Source: Pirellula sp. (GTDB taxonomy: Bacteria > Planctomycetota > Planctomycetia > Pirellulales > Pirellulaceae). Taken from it: a stretch of 47,054 nt of DNA. Of the stretch, positions 26,697 through 34,657 are shown piece after piece. The DNA lies in the NCBI GenBank assembly GCA_021736575.1, contig JAIPFP010000015.1, positions 1-47,054 on the forward strand, in the 5' to 3' direction. Under the pieces are notes generated by a model. That model was not told the DNA's origin and ran no database searches. It saw only the letters and a program-made list of their open reading frames with translations. The translations under genes and the position numbers were made by a program. Within the stretch, counting starts at the first letter, position 1. Every line of letters begins with the position of its first letter.

Positions 26697-27362
26697 TCAC
26701 GTGGCGATTTCTTCGCCAGTCGTAGATTCGCCATGGGTCGATTCGCCGGTCGTCGATTCGCCGGTCGTCGATTCGCCAGTCCTCGTCGACACGAGCGTGA
26801 CGCGGAACAGAAGCCAAAGGCTAAAAACCAGCACGATGACCTCGGCCAAAAGCGTGAAGGTTAAGGCCATCAGGCTCAACATATCCACCGAAGATACAAA
26901 ACTGACCTGCTCACCCGTCTGGATCACCGGCACTCCCGCTTGAGGCATCGAAAGAAAGTAAAACAGTAGGTGCGCAACCTCGACCAACATGACAAGGATC
27001 GAAATAAGGATGCCGACCGTGCTTGCAAATATGCCAGTCCAAGTGATGTTGCTCAAGGCACTATCTGTCGGTCGCCCTTCTGGATCGGGAATCCGTTTGG
27101 CCAGTCGGGTATAGCGATAGGACCAGAAAGTCGTGAAGACGAGCATCGCCAAGCTGGCCAAAGTCATGAACTCGACCAATCTGAACCCGGCTCGAGGGCC
27201 CGACGGCGAGCCTGAAAAGAAGAACAGGTAGGTCATCAGCAGGGCTGGCATAGCCCCAATGACCACTTGCGTCCAGAAGCCGGTCCAGCCAAGTCGCGAG
27301 AAAGTGCGGGAAAGGCTAGCGTAGCTCGATTGCTTCAAGTCATCCGTAATATTTTCCAGCAT
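26697..27362 (-). CDS. DUF3611-like four-helix membrane protein with a C-terminal GEST tandem repeat
   Basis: 221 residues. It starts with a cytosolic SLSRTFSRLGWTGFWTQVV segment typical of what I recall as DUF3611 (known from cyanobacteria and plastids). Four hydrophobic helices follow (about 28-48, 64-84, 107-135 and 160-187). The last 25 residues are a simple repeat of Gly-Glu-Ser-Thr-Thr units encoded by 15-bp tandem repeats. Function is unknown. Transcribed alone, convergent with the DUF4105 gene 22 bp away. Confidence 0.6.
   Translation of the reverse strand: MLENITDDLKQSSYASLSRTFSRLGWTGFWTQVVIGAMPALLMTYLFFFSGSPSGPRAGFRLVEFMTLASLAMLVFTTFWSYRYTRLAKRIPDPEGRPTDSALSNITWTGIFASTVGILISILVMLVEVAHLLFYFLSMPQAGVPVIQTGEQVSFVSSVDMLSLMALTFTLLAEVIVLVFSLWLLFRVTLVSTRTGESTTGESTTGESTHGESTTGEEIAT
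26713..26785. repeat. 15-bp minisatellite inside the DUF3611-like gene
   Basis: Four to five imperfect copies of a 15-bp unit (GATTCGCCGGTCGTC on the plus strand) encode GESTT repeats at the protein C-terminus. One copy is changed to GESTH. Copies in the middle are identical, which suggests recent slippage. Confidence 0.85.
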
Positions 27363-27460
27363 GTTGATACTCGCAAGGGTTAATGGATTGCCGTAGGCGT
27401 AATATATCAGAGCTCAGTCCACAAGAAACCCGCTGTTCTCAACCGGTGTTCTTTTTGTTG

Positions 27461-29338
27461 TCATTCCAATACGCCTAGTGCGTCTGATGGTTGCTCGCGT
27501 TCTTTTCGTGGATTCGTTGGTTTCTCGCTTGTGCCGGGAAGACCGCGTTCGAGGATGATAACGTTCACGACGTAGACAGCGACCGGCGTAGCCAGAATCA
27601 GCCCCCAGATTCCGAAGAAATATTGAGCCAGGGGCAATACAGTGATCAGGGTCACCGGATGCAACTCCATCCTTCTCCCGAGGATTCGAGGGCTGAGAAC
27701 AAAGCTATCAACAAGACTGACGAACGATGCGACCATTCCCGCTTGGACGGCTAGGCGGAACCCGCCGCCGTACTGAAAGAGCGCCATACCGACGATCAAT
27801 ATGATCGCAAGCACGCTCCCGAGCGTCGGCACTAAACAGAGAATGAAGGTGGCCAGGCCGAGGAGAAAAACGTGTTCAACCCCGATGAATGCGAGCCCGA
27901 TCGAGGTCAGGATAGCGCTCAGGAGCGCAATGAATCCTTGCAGTTGCATGAATCGTCCGATCAGATTACCCATGTCCACCAAAGCCGGTGCCACTTCATC
28001 GTAAACATCCCGGAGCCAGGTTCCGCGCAGCCTCGGCATCGAATTTTTGAGATTAACAAAGTCAATGCAGATAAAGATACTCAATGTCAATGCGGTGGCG
28101 AGACTCACCGGCACGTTCAACAGCGCTCCTAGAATGGATTCGATTCGACGCGAAGCAACTCCGGGATCGACCATGGCCTGCAGTTTGTGGCGAATGAATT
28201 GGGCAACCGAGTTGGTGCTCCACCATTTCTGAAACAGATCGTGCTTTGTCGCCGATTCAAAATCGGACCGCAAACGTCGCTCCTTGGCCGCTGGCTCTTC
28301 CGAGACAGGCGGTGGCTTGAGCTGATCCAGAGCGTCGGCAAAGGCCTTTCGCCCTAAATGACGAGCCTTGGAAAGTTTTGTATATTCGTCGAAGGAATAC
28401 GCGATGGTCTGTGGAGAAATTTGTCGCTGATCATCGTATGCCTTGCGCAGTTGCTCGACAAAGGCGGGTGAAGCTTTAGCCTCGTCGAATTTGTTCGTCA
28501 AGGTATCTTCGATCCACTGGTTGCGCAATATTTCGAGCTCCGGCGGGTCGCGGCGAAGCATGTCCAGCAATTGCGCGGGGGAACTCGTTACGGCAGCCCT
28601 GACCAGAGACGAGACACTCTTCGCGGGCCGACCTGTTTTTGGGACTTCGAGCTGAGCTTGGTCGGCAAGCTCAGGGGCCTTCTCTCTAATAAACCACTCG
28701 GCAAAGGCTTGGCTGGACGCCCCCTCGCTAATCAACCAGGATCGGATTCGCTCCCGCTCTTCGTCCGCGATCGGAACGAAGATACTCCCCTCCACCCAGG
28801 CCTCGAGACTGGGGAACCGGTAGTACTCTAAAGCATGGAGCTCACCTTTCGCCCGATACTCTGCAAACGCCTCTTGATATGCCGGCGTATCTTGATTGCC
28901 GAACTCCGAATTAAACAAGACGGGGCCGACGAAATCTTCGAGCAGTCGGGCCGCTTCCGTTTCTGGGCTTGCGTAGCGGATCCAGCCGCTCAACCGCCGG
29001 CCCTGCGCGGCGAAATGCGGCGAAATCAGGACTCCGATTCCCAACAACAACACAGGAACAAAGAAAAACACACCAATGGTCAACAGTCGTCTCAGCCAAG
29101 TCCGCTCACGGTCGGGGGACAATCGCCGCATTCCAATGCCGACTACCAGTAGAGTGTAGTAGCAGATCAGGAACGTCATGAAGGCCGTGAAAAAAAAGTC
29201 GCGGACAATATAAAGGAGGACCAGAAAGCCAACCCAAATAGCTAACCGTTGGAGCAATTTTGTCCAGTTTCGCGCCGATAGCTGTGAACCGTCGGCTCTA
29301 CTCGTCAAAGAAATTGGCTGGGTTTCAGTCGTTGTCAT
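27461..29338 (-). CDS. AI-2E family transporter-like protein with a very large soluble insertion
   Basis: 625 residues from ATG 29338, which has AGGGAGA five bases ahead; a longer frame to 29446 lacks family likeness. Two or three N-terminal helices (LAIWVGFLVLLYIVRDFFF, and about 75-105) and a C-terminal block of helices (LSIFICIDFVNLKNSMPRLRG, GFIALLSAILTSIGLAFIGV, FILCLVPTLGSVLAIILIVG, FVLSPRILGRRMELHPV) match the AI-2E/TqsA/PerM family. Between them about 280 mostly charged residues (about 108-390, with several Pro-Glu and Arg/Lys-rich helices) replace the much shorter loop of normal members, which are about 350-380 residues. Substrate unknown; the family name does not prove autoinducer export. 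Confidence 0.8.
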   Translation of the reverse strand: MTTTETQPISLTSRADGSQLSARNWTKLLQRLAIWVGFLVLLYIVRDFFFTAFMTFLICYYTLLVVGIGMRRLSPDRERTWLRRLLTIGVFFFVPVLLLGIGVLISPHFAAQGRRLSGWIRYASPETEAARLLEDFVGPVLFNSEFGNQDTPAYQEAFAEYRAKGELHALEYYRFPSLEAWVEGSIFVPIADEERERIRSWLISEGASSQAFAEWFIREKAPELADQAQLEVPKTGRPAKSVSSLVRAAVTSSPAQLLDMLRRDPPELEILRNQWIEDTLTNKFDEAKASPAFVEQLRKAYDDQRQISPQTIAYSFDEYTKLSKARHLGRKAFADALDQLKPPPVSEEPAAKERRLRSDFESATKHDLFQKWWSTNSVAQFIRHKLQAMVDPGVASRRIESILGALLNVPVSLATALTLSIFICIDFVNLKNSMPRLRGTWLRDVYDEVAPALVDMGNLIGRFMQLQGFIALLSAILTSIGLAFIGVEHVFLLGLATFILCLVPTLGSVLAIILIVGMALFQYGGGFRLAVQAGMVASFVSLVDSFVLSPRILGRRMELHPVTLITVLPLAQYFFGIWGLILATPVAVYVVNVIILERGLPGTSEKPTNPRKEREQPSDALGVLE

Positions 29339-29614
29339 TTGTCTCCCTAAGGCGTGTATTCCGATTGAGTCATGATTACCTTGGCATAATAATAGAAGTG
29401 AAATATGTTCTGAAGCCGTGAACGCCTCGGGGACGCATTGTAGCATGGTTGAATGCCCATGCAGTGGTTAAGTAAATTGTGTAATCGTCTGGAGGCGGAG
29501 TCGTTCCATTATGTGAAATCGAGGCCGCGATTTGTTCAGCGCTTTACAGTATTCACACTGCGTTGTATTGTACTTGCACTTTTGTATTACGAATCCTTTT
29601 TAATGTGATTTGCA
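29339..29614. other. Intergenic region upstream of the AI-2E-type gene
   Basis: About 275 bp with no recognisable gene. It must carry the promoter of the AI-2E-type gene and the 3' side of the TolR-like operon; neither a promoter nor a terminator stood out. It borders the short reading frame at 29615. Confidence 0.4.
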
Positions 29615-29788
29615 ATGAGTGACGTTCAAAAAATCGATGTCCGAGAGGATCTTGCTAGAGCGGTTCGAGGCCTCTGGTGGTTGGTCTTGCTCCGGAGTCT
29701 CCTGTCGATAGATCCAGCCAACAATTCCGAATCGCTTATTGTGCCGTGCTTGCGGAGCCTCTGGGGGAAGCGCCGATTCGGATGTTGA
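29615..29788 (+). pseudogene. Possible remnant of an HdeD/DUF308-like membrane protein gene
   Basis: A 57-codon frame whose first 31 residues (VREDLARAVRGLWWLVLLRS is the core) resemble the N-terminus of HdeD-type DUF308 proteins, up to the first membrane helix. After SLLSID the likeness stops, and the frame runs antisense into the 3' end of the TolR-like gene. This could be a gene truncated when its 3' part was lost, or a chance frame. No Shine-Dalgarno is seen. Low confidence. Confidence 0.3.
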
Positions 29789-30740
29789 ATGGGAGCGGGC
29801 GTGCAGCGCACAAGAATCCTTCCGCAAACAACCGTTCTTTCAATGCACGGAATTCGGTGAAACTATCCGGATAGACCCAGACCGTAACCGTGGTGTGCTG
29901 GGCAACACTTGTTGAGAGTTCGACGCGAAGTCGGCCGCCCATTCTGAGCGTTTGGTCGACGCTTTCACGGACCACTTCCGAGGTGGGTTCCAATTCAAAT
30001 TTTTCCAACTCAATGGTTCGTCCAAGTCTCGTGTTCACGCCATCGGACATGACACCGCTTTGGCTCTTGAGTCCATAGATCATCAGGAATCCATCGATCG
30101 GCCCCAATTGATTGACAAAACGATCCTTCTGTGAATTGCGTTCCGCCGAGCGTCTAGCCTCGCTCTTCAACGCTTCGATCAATCGTTCCCAAGGGATGAC
30201 AACACATGAGCCGCCGCGAATCATGACGTGCAATTCCCGACCGAAAACGGTCTTGGCCATCGGTGTAGGCAAATGCTGCAAAATGGCTGTCGATCGTTCC
30301 ACTCCTTGCAGATCGCCTTGTTGTTTAAGCAGGTCGGAGAGTTGTTTCTGAAGTTCGGTCATCTCCATCTCGGTTTCGATGCTGTCTCGAGTTGACAGGT
30401 CGATGTCCTTCATCTCCTCCTCGGCAATGCGTTCGGCTAGCGTTACACGATCGACGATAGCCATGCGTTCGGCGTCCCGGTACGCGATTTCGACATCATA
30501 GTTGCGCAATTCGTCTTGTTGCTTTTGGAGATCGCGATCCAATTGTTTCGTCTTTTCCAAGGGTGTTTCAAGTTGATCGATGCGGTCTCGCAGTTTTTCT
30601 TCCGCGTCGACTTTGGCCGTCGCATAGCTTCTTGATCCTACGATCACGACCAAGATGATCAGAATGCCAACGAGGTTAGCGATAGTATCGAGGAAGCAGT
30701 CTTCACCGATTTGAGTTTCTTCGCGATTGCGTCTACTCAT
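29736..30740 (-). CDS. TolR/MotB-like protein with conserved ion-binding Asp (third gene of the envelope operon)
   Basis: 334 residues. A basic N-terminus leads to one membrane helix, CFLDTIANLVGILIILVVIV. The Asp at about residue 18, at the start of the helix, sits where ExbD, TolR and MotB carry the proton- or sodium-binding carboxylate. A long coiled coil follows (about 45-150, rich in Glu/Lys/Gln/Leu), then a compact C-terminal domain of unknown fold (VFGRELHVMIRGGSCVVIPWERL, GFLMIYGLKSQSG, TVTVWVYPDSFTEFRALKERL). No OmpA peptidoglycan-binding motif was seen. It starts 13 bp after the preceding gene stops. I infer it is the force-transmitting partner of the TolQ-like protein. Confidence 0.7.
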   Translation of the reverse strand: MSRRNREETQIGEDCFLDTIANLVGILIILVVIVGSRSYATAKVDAEEKLRDRIDQLETPLEKTKQLDRDLQKQQDELRNYDVEIAYRDAERMAIVDRVTLAERIAEEEMKDIDLSTRDSIETEMEMTELQKQLSDLLKQQGDLQGVERSTAILQHLPTPMAKTVFGRELHVMIRGGSCVVIPWERLIEALKSEARRSAERNSQKDRFVNQLGPIDGFLMIYGLKSQSGVMSDGVNTRLGRTIELEKFELEPTSEVVRESVDQTLRMGGRLRVELSTSVAQHTTVTVWVYPDSFTEFRALKERLFAEGFLCAARPLPFNIRIGASPRGSASTAQ

Positions 30741-30753
30741 GTTGTTACGACTC

Positions 30754-32844
30754 CTAACGATTGTTGGGAAGTTTCAACGGCACAACTTGGATTTCGACGC
30801 CACTACCCTCAAGCAATCGCTCAAGTCGATCAACGCTTTGCTGCGCATCGTTTGCTGCCTCAATCGTCAAGGTAGGCGACCAAAATCCGCCTGGTAACGA
30901 AAGCCCCCACGAGTCGACTCGCTTTCGAATCGCGGTGGCAAGTTGAGTGCCAGCCTGTTGTGGGCCGTCTTCCATGGTGATGCTCGCATCGAACGAGGTG
31001 GCGCTACTATCCGAACGCAGCAACCAACGATCTTGGAGCGCGATCACGTTGATTGGACGACTTACCGGTGTCGCTTTACCCTCGGCTCGCGATGCGGCCC
31101 AACCTCGTCCCGCCGTGACGGAGATAGGTTTCAGATCTCCGTCCGGATTTACGTGCTTGGCTTTGGGTGCGGCGGTCGTTTTGGCTGATGTTCCGCTCGA
31201 CATGTTCTTGCTCACGGAAAGGGAAGCGTTTTGTTTTGGTTCGCCAGCAGGTTGCATGGCGTTTGAAGGTTCTCCGGTCGCACTTCCTGACGAGAATGCA
31301 TTTGCACCCTGTTGAGACTGGGTGTTGCTGCTCGATGCATTCTTGGCTCCCATCGCGCTGCTGCCAGAACCACCTTGCTGAGTGTTGGAAGCGGTTTGGC
31401 CGCTGATGGATTGAGCGTTGCCAGTTGAACTACTCGGAGCAGCGGCGGCAACGTCGCGCTGCGTTGCCGCAGAATTGCCATTCGCGTTGGATTTGTCGAT
31501 TGCGTTGGGTGTTTGCCCGTTGGGTGTTTGCCCGATCGGTGTTTGCCCTTGCAATGGAGTCATCGATCCGTTCTGGCCTTGTTTAGCGTTGACATCAAAC
31601 TGTCCGCTCAAGTCGGTGCTCCCCGCAATCGGCGACCCCGTCGCTCCAAAGGGGGATTGGGGATTTCGCTGGCCGTTTGGATTGGCCTGTGACGCAGGAT
31701 TTTCCGACTCGATCCCATTTCGTTGGATAGCACCAGACACTTGGGAGTTTGCCATTCCTTGCACAAGCTGCCATTTTGGAGATGCAACGTTATCGGAACT
31801 GCCGAAGCCGCCGGAACCGCCGGAACCACCGAAGCCAGGCGAACCTGAGGGGGACGATCCGTTTGAACCTGTGGCCTGAGAATTACTCGCGGAATCGATG
31901 GCTTCCCAGTCATCATCGCGGTCCGGTGCGAGGCGACCGCGCGGCATTGATGCGATGAGCGCTTGTTGTCGGCGTTTGGCAGTGTCGATCGTGCCAACGA
32001 GTTGCTCTTGAAGACCCGGTATTCCTGCGGGAAATTTGAGGTCCATATCGGCATTGATCAATTCGTAACCAAACTGGTCGTCCCATCCATTCATCGCTTC
32101 GCGAGCGAGCGCGTAAGTCTGAATTCCATCGGGCCGGACCAAAAGCAACGGGTACGGCGGCTGGGTGATACCGAACGTCGTATCCCTTTGTTGATAAGCC
32201 AAACGCAATACCCGAAGTGCCGCGTCCAATGGATTGCCTGGTCCGAGCGGTGGCTTTAGATCGTTCAGCGAAATGAGTAGGCCCTCGGGCTGCACAATGA
32301 CGCCGTCCTTGGTGCACTCCAGGTAAACGGGGCGTCTGGATGTTCCGTTGGTCCCGACATAAGGAATCACCGAGAACGCGGGCTTGCGTTTCTTTTGCTT
32401 GTCGATTTCGTTCATTAAGTCGAGTTTCTTTGCATCAATCTCTTTGCGAAGCTCGGCGACCTTTTCCGCCTTCTCAGATATGGACAATTCTGATTTGGAG
32501 GCCTCTGATTGAATCCGCACGATTTTATCGGCGAGTTGCTCGAGGTTCTTTTTGAGTCGGATGATGTGATCTTCGATATCTGCCAGATCTCGACGGCGAC
32601 GTTCGACTTTGGTTTTCAAGTTTTCTCGCTGCGCAGCAAGCTCATCCGTGACGACTTCCATGATGTCGGACGTGTCATTCACTTCGGTCATGGCCAATTC
32701 CGCGTCGCGTCGAGCTGACGCATGCGAGTTTGTGACCGTAATAACCAAGATGAGAACCAGTGCGCCTATTGTGCACAGCAGAACCGCCAAAAACGGAAAC
32801 AAAGCAGGCGCGGTGTTGTCGCTACGTCGCTTGCTACGACTCAT
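30754..32844 (-). CDS. TolR/MotB-like protein lacking the Asp, with long low-complexity linker (second gene of the envelope operon)
   Basis: 696 residues. The N-terminal helix PALFPFLAVLLCTIGALVLI aligns with the helix of the next gene (both continue VIxVxxSxxxA...DAE), but the acidic residue is replaced by an uncharged one. A coiled coil spans about 45-150, followed by a globular part (RRPVYLECTKDGVIVQPEG, PPYPLLLVRPDGIQTYALAREAM). Then come about 230 residues very rich in Gly, Ser, Asn and Gln, including short GQTPNGQTP repeats, and a C-terminal domain of about 150 residues (NVIALQDRWLLRSDSSATS..., SWGLSLPGGFWSPTL). Its start overlaps the stop of the TolQ-like gene by 4 bp. No database-type domain is recognised beyond the TolR-like topology. 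Confidence 0.7.
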   Translation of the reverse strand: MSRSKRRSDNTAPALFPFLAVLLCTIGALVLILVITVTNSHASARRDAELAMTEVNDTSDIMEVVTDELAAQRENLKTKVERRRRDLADIEDHIIRLKKNLEQLADKIVRIQSEASKSELSISEKAEKVAELRKEIDAKKLDLMNEIDKQKKRKPAFSVIPYVGTNGTSRRPVYLECTKDGVIVQPEGLLISLNDLKPPLGPGNPLDAALRVLRLAYQQRDTTFGITQPPYPLLLVRPDGIQTYALAREAMNGWDDQFGYELINADMDLKFPAGIPGLQEQLVGTIDTAKRRQQALIASMPRGRLAPDRDDDWEAIDSASNSQATGSNGSSPSGSPGFGGSGGSGGFGSSDNVASPKWQLVQGMANSQVSGAIQRNGIESENPASQANPNGQRNPQSPFGATGSPIAGSTDLSGQFDVNAKQGQNGSMTPLQGQTPIGQTPNGQTPNAIDKSNANGNSAATQRDVAAAAPSSSTGNAQSISGQTASNTQQGGSGSSAMGAKNASSSNTQSQQGANAFSSGSATGEPSNAMQPAGEPKQNASLSVSKNMSSGTSAKTTAAPKAKHVNPDGDLKPISVTAGRGWAASRAEGKATPVSRPINVIALQDRWLLRSDSSATSFDASITMEDGPQQAGTQLATAIRKRVDSWGLSLPGGFWSPTLTIEAANDAQQSVDRLERLLEGSGVEIQVVPLKLPNNR

Positions 32845-34328
32845 CCTGCTCGCCTCTTCAACGGCAATGTCTCTGGTCCATCGTCATCCGTTGCGGTCTC
32901 GTCCATGGAAACCGCTTTGTCATCCATGGCTGACTTTTGGCGAGCTGGTTTGCGACCCAGGTAGCCATAACGTTCCATTTGGGTTCCAAGAACTGCAACA
33001 GCTTCGGTTAGACAAATTGCAGCATCATGAAAACGGTCCACGTTCGTCAAGCGTTGGAGCATCGCTTCGAGAGGTGGCTCCATTCCTCGAACGGCATCAT
33101 GTTTTTCGATGAGCTCATGCAGCAATTCGGTTTGCTGAGCCATGTCGCGTTGTTGTTGATGAACCGACCGAGCCTGTTCCGAAAGCGTGGTTTGCCATTG
33201 CTGCCATCGGGAATCGATCATCACGGCACCTTCGGCTTGAATACGAGCAATCTGCTCGTTGTGATTGCTCAACGATTGGTCGTGTTTGGATATGGCCGAT
33301 TCGATGGCGTGTGTCAAAGCAGTTTGCAGCGTCTCGGCAGACGTGCTTGTCAGGTTCTGCCAATGCCCGTGCGCTGCCCCAATGGTATGCTGCCAAAGTT
33401 CGCTTTGTTTCCGAACGATTTGCTCGACCGAATGAAGTAGCTCGGTGGTGATATGTTGCAGCGTCGCTTCAATGTTGCTCGTGTCATTTACCCGTTCCTG
33501 CTCGGTAAGGCAGAAATGCATCGCTTCAGAAACACGAGCGTCGATTTGATTGAGAACAACTAGCTCGGTTCGGTTGATTCCGAACTGGATAAACATGGCG
33601 ACCATCGTCAGCACCAAGCCGATCGCCGTCGTGTCGAAGGCCACATACAGGCCAGCCGTCAAACTGTTCATGGCGTCTTGGGAACCGCTGGCCAACGCTT
33701 GTGCGTCCATTTGGCCGAGGGTGTCCGAGATTCCAAGTACCGTACCGAGAAATCCCAACATGGGCATCGCCCATGTAACAATGCGGATCAAACCATAACT
33801 GTCATGCTGTCGATCAGCATCGCGATCCGAGAGTTCGTGCAGGTCGTCGTCCAGGTGACTCGTGTTCTTGCGTTTCAATTGTCGCTGCAAGATCGCAGAA
33901 ACGCGTTGCCCTAACCAGCACTCGCAAACGGCATTGCCTTGGGTTTGCCAAAGGGTGTTGAACCATTGCGATTTTTTTTCACCAGTCGCAGATTCTTTAA
34001 GGTCCGATTGATTGATAGCAATCTCATCGAGAGCGGATGCTGCCTGGTCGTTTAAGCGTTGTTGTTGGCGGGCACTAACCCATTTGAAGGCGAGCGCCAC
34101 ACAAGCCACCAGAAATAGTCCGGTGGTTGCAATCGCGACCGGGTGACACAAGCAGTAGCGACGCAACAATGCAAAATTGAGCGGGCCCGCAAAAATCAAC
34201 CCGTAGAAGAGTATGCACGCACCTGTCCCCAAAATAACTGCTGGAGCAATTGGGGTATAGAAGCTGGGTTTGATGGAATTGTCTTTTCGAAACAGCACGG
34301 CAGTCCGTTGCCTCCGTTTGCGTATCAA
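32841..34328 (-). CDS. MotA/TolQ/ExbB-type proton-channel subunit with long C-terminal coiled coil
   Basis: 495 residues. Two helices lie near the N-terminus (about 27-50 and 63-82). A cytoplasmic stretch follows, then the family core: RIVTWAMPMLGFLGTVLGISDTL, matching the LGLLGTV signature of TolQ/ExbB TM2, and LYVAFDTTAIGLVLTMVAMFI for TM3. The remaining 200 residues form a long helical region (about 290-440) rich in Gln, Glu and His. This resembles the extended tails of MotA-like proteins that reach into the cytoplasm. First gene of a three-gene operon with 4-bp and 13-bp junctions. It should form the ion channel that powers the two TolR-like subunits; the process served is unknown. Confidence 0.82.
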   Translation of the reverse strand: MIRKRRQRTAVLFRKDNSIKPSFYTPIAPAVILGTGACILFYGLIFAGPLNFALLRRYCLCHPVAIATTGLFLVACVALAFKWVSARQQQRLNDQAASALDEIAINQSDLKESATGEKKSQWFNTLWQTQGNAVCECWLGQRVSAILQRQLKRKNTSHLDDDLHELSDRDADRQHDSYGLIRIVTWAMPMLGFLGTVLGISDTLGQMDAQALASGSQDAMNSLTAGLYVAFDTTAIGLVLTMVAMFIQFGINRTELVVLNQIDARVSEAMHFCLTEQERVNDTSNIEATLQHITTELLHSVEQIVRKQSELWQHTIGAAHGHWQNLTSTSAETLQTALTHAIESAISKHDQSLSNHNEQIARIQAEGAVMIDSRWQQWQTTLSEQARSVHQQQRDMAQQTELLHELIEKHDAVRGMEPPLEAMLQRLTNVDRFHDAAICLTEAVAVLGTQMERYGYLGRKPARQKSAMDDKAVSMDETATDDDGPETLPLKRRAG

Positions 34329-34657
34329 TCAGGTTTGCTATCATTTCGAAGCAACGAGGAAGTCGATTCGATAGATGACTTCTAACGATGGTTCGTCAGC
34401 AATGCAAGTTAACTTAGTGTGAGTTGTGGTTCGGCAAACGGGCGGTGTTGGCCTTAGTAAAACAGGTAAAGTTTTCGGTCTGAGCGGACTTTTTCTGTTC
34501 TTCCTAATTAGCCATCGAGAACGGTAGCAACGGACGATACCACAGCAAGAAACACCCCCAGGAGGGTTTTGGCATGCTTGAGGCGTACGAACGATTGTGC
34601 GATGTTCGCTCGCCTCAAGCTGCCGATTTTCTACTTTATTGGCGAGGACCAGTCGAA
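34329..34657. other. Intergenic region between valS and the envelope operon
   Basis: 329 bp between the 3' end of valS and the 5' end of the TolQ-like gene. It contains a short hairpin with flanking T residues (separate entry). Otherwise no gene, repeat or promoter could be supported. Confidence 0.45.
34545..34572 (-). terminator. Weak terminator-like hairpin after valS
   Basis: On the minus strand AAAACCC and GGGGTGTTT flank a short loop (TCCT), followed by a T-rich TTTCTT. The stem is short (4-5 bp), so this is tentative. Confidence 0.3.
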
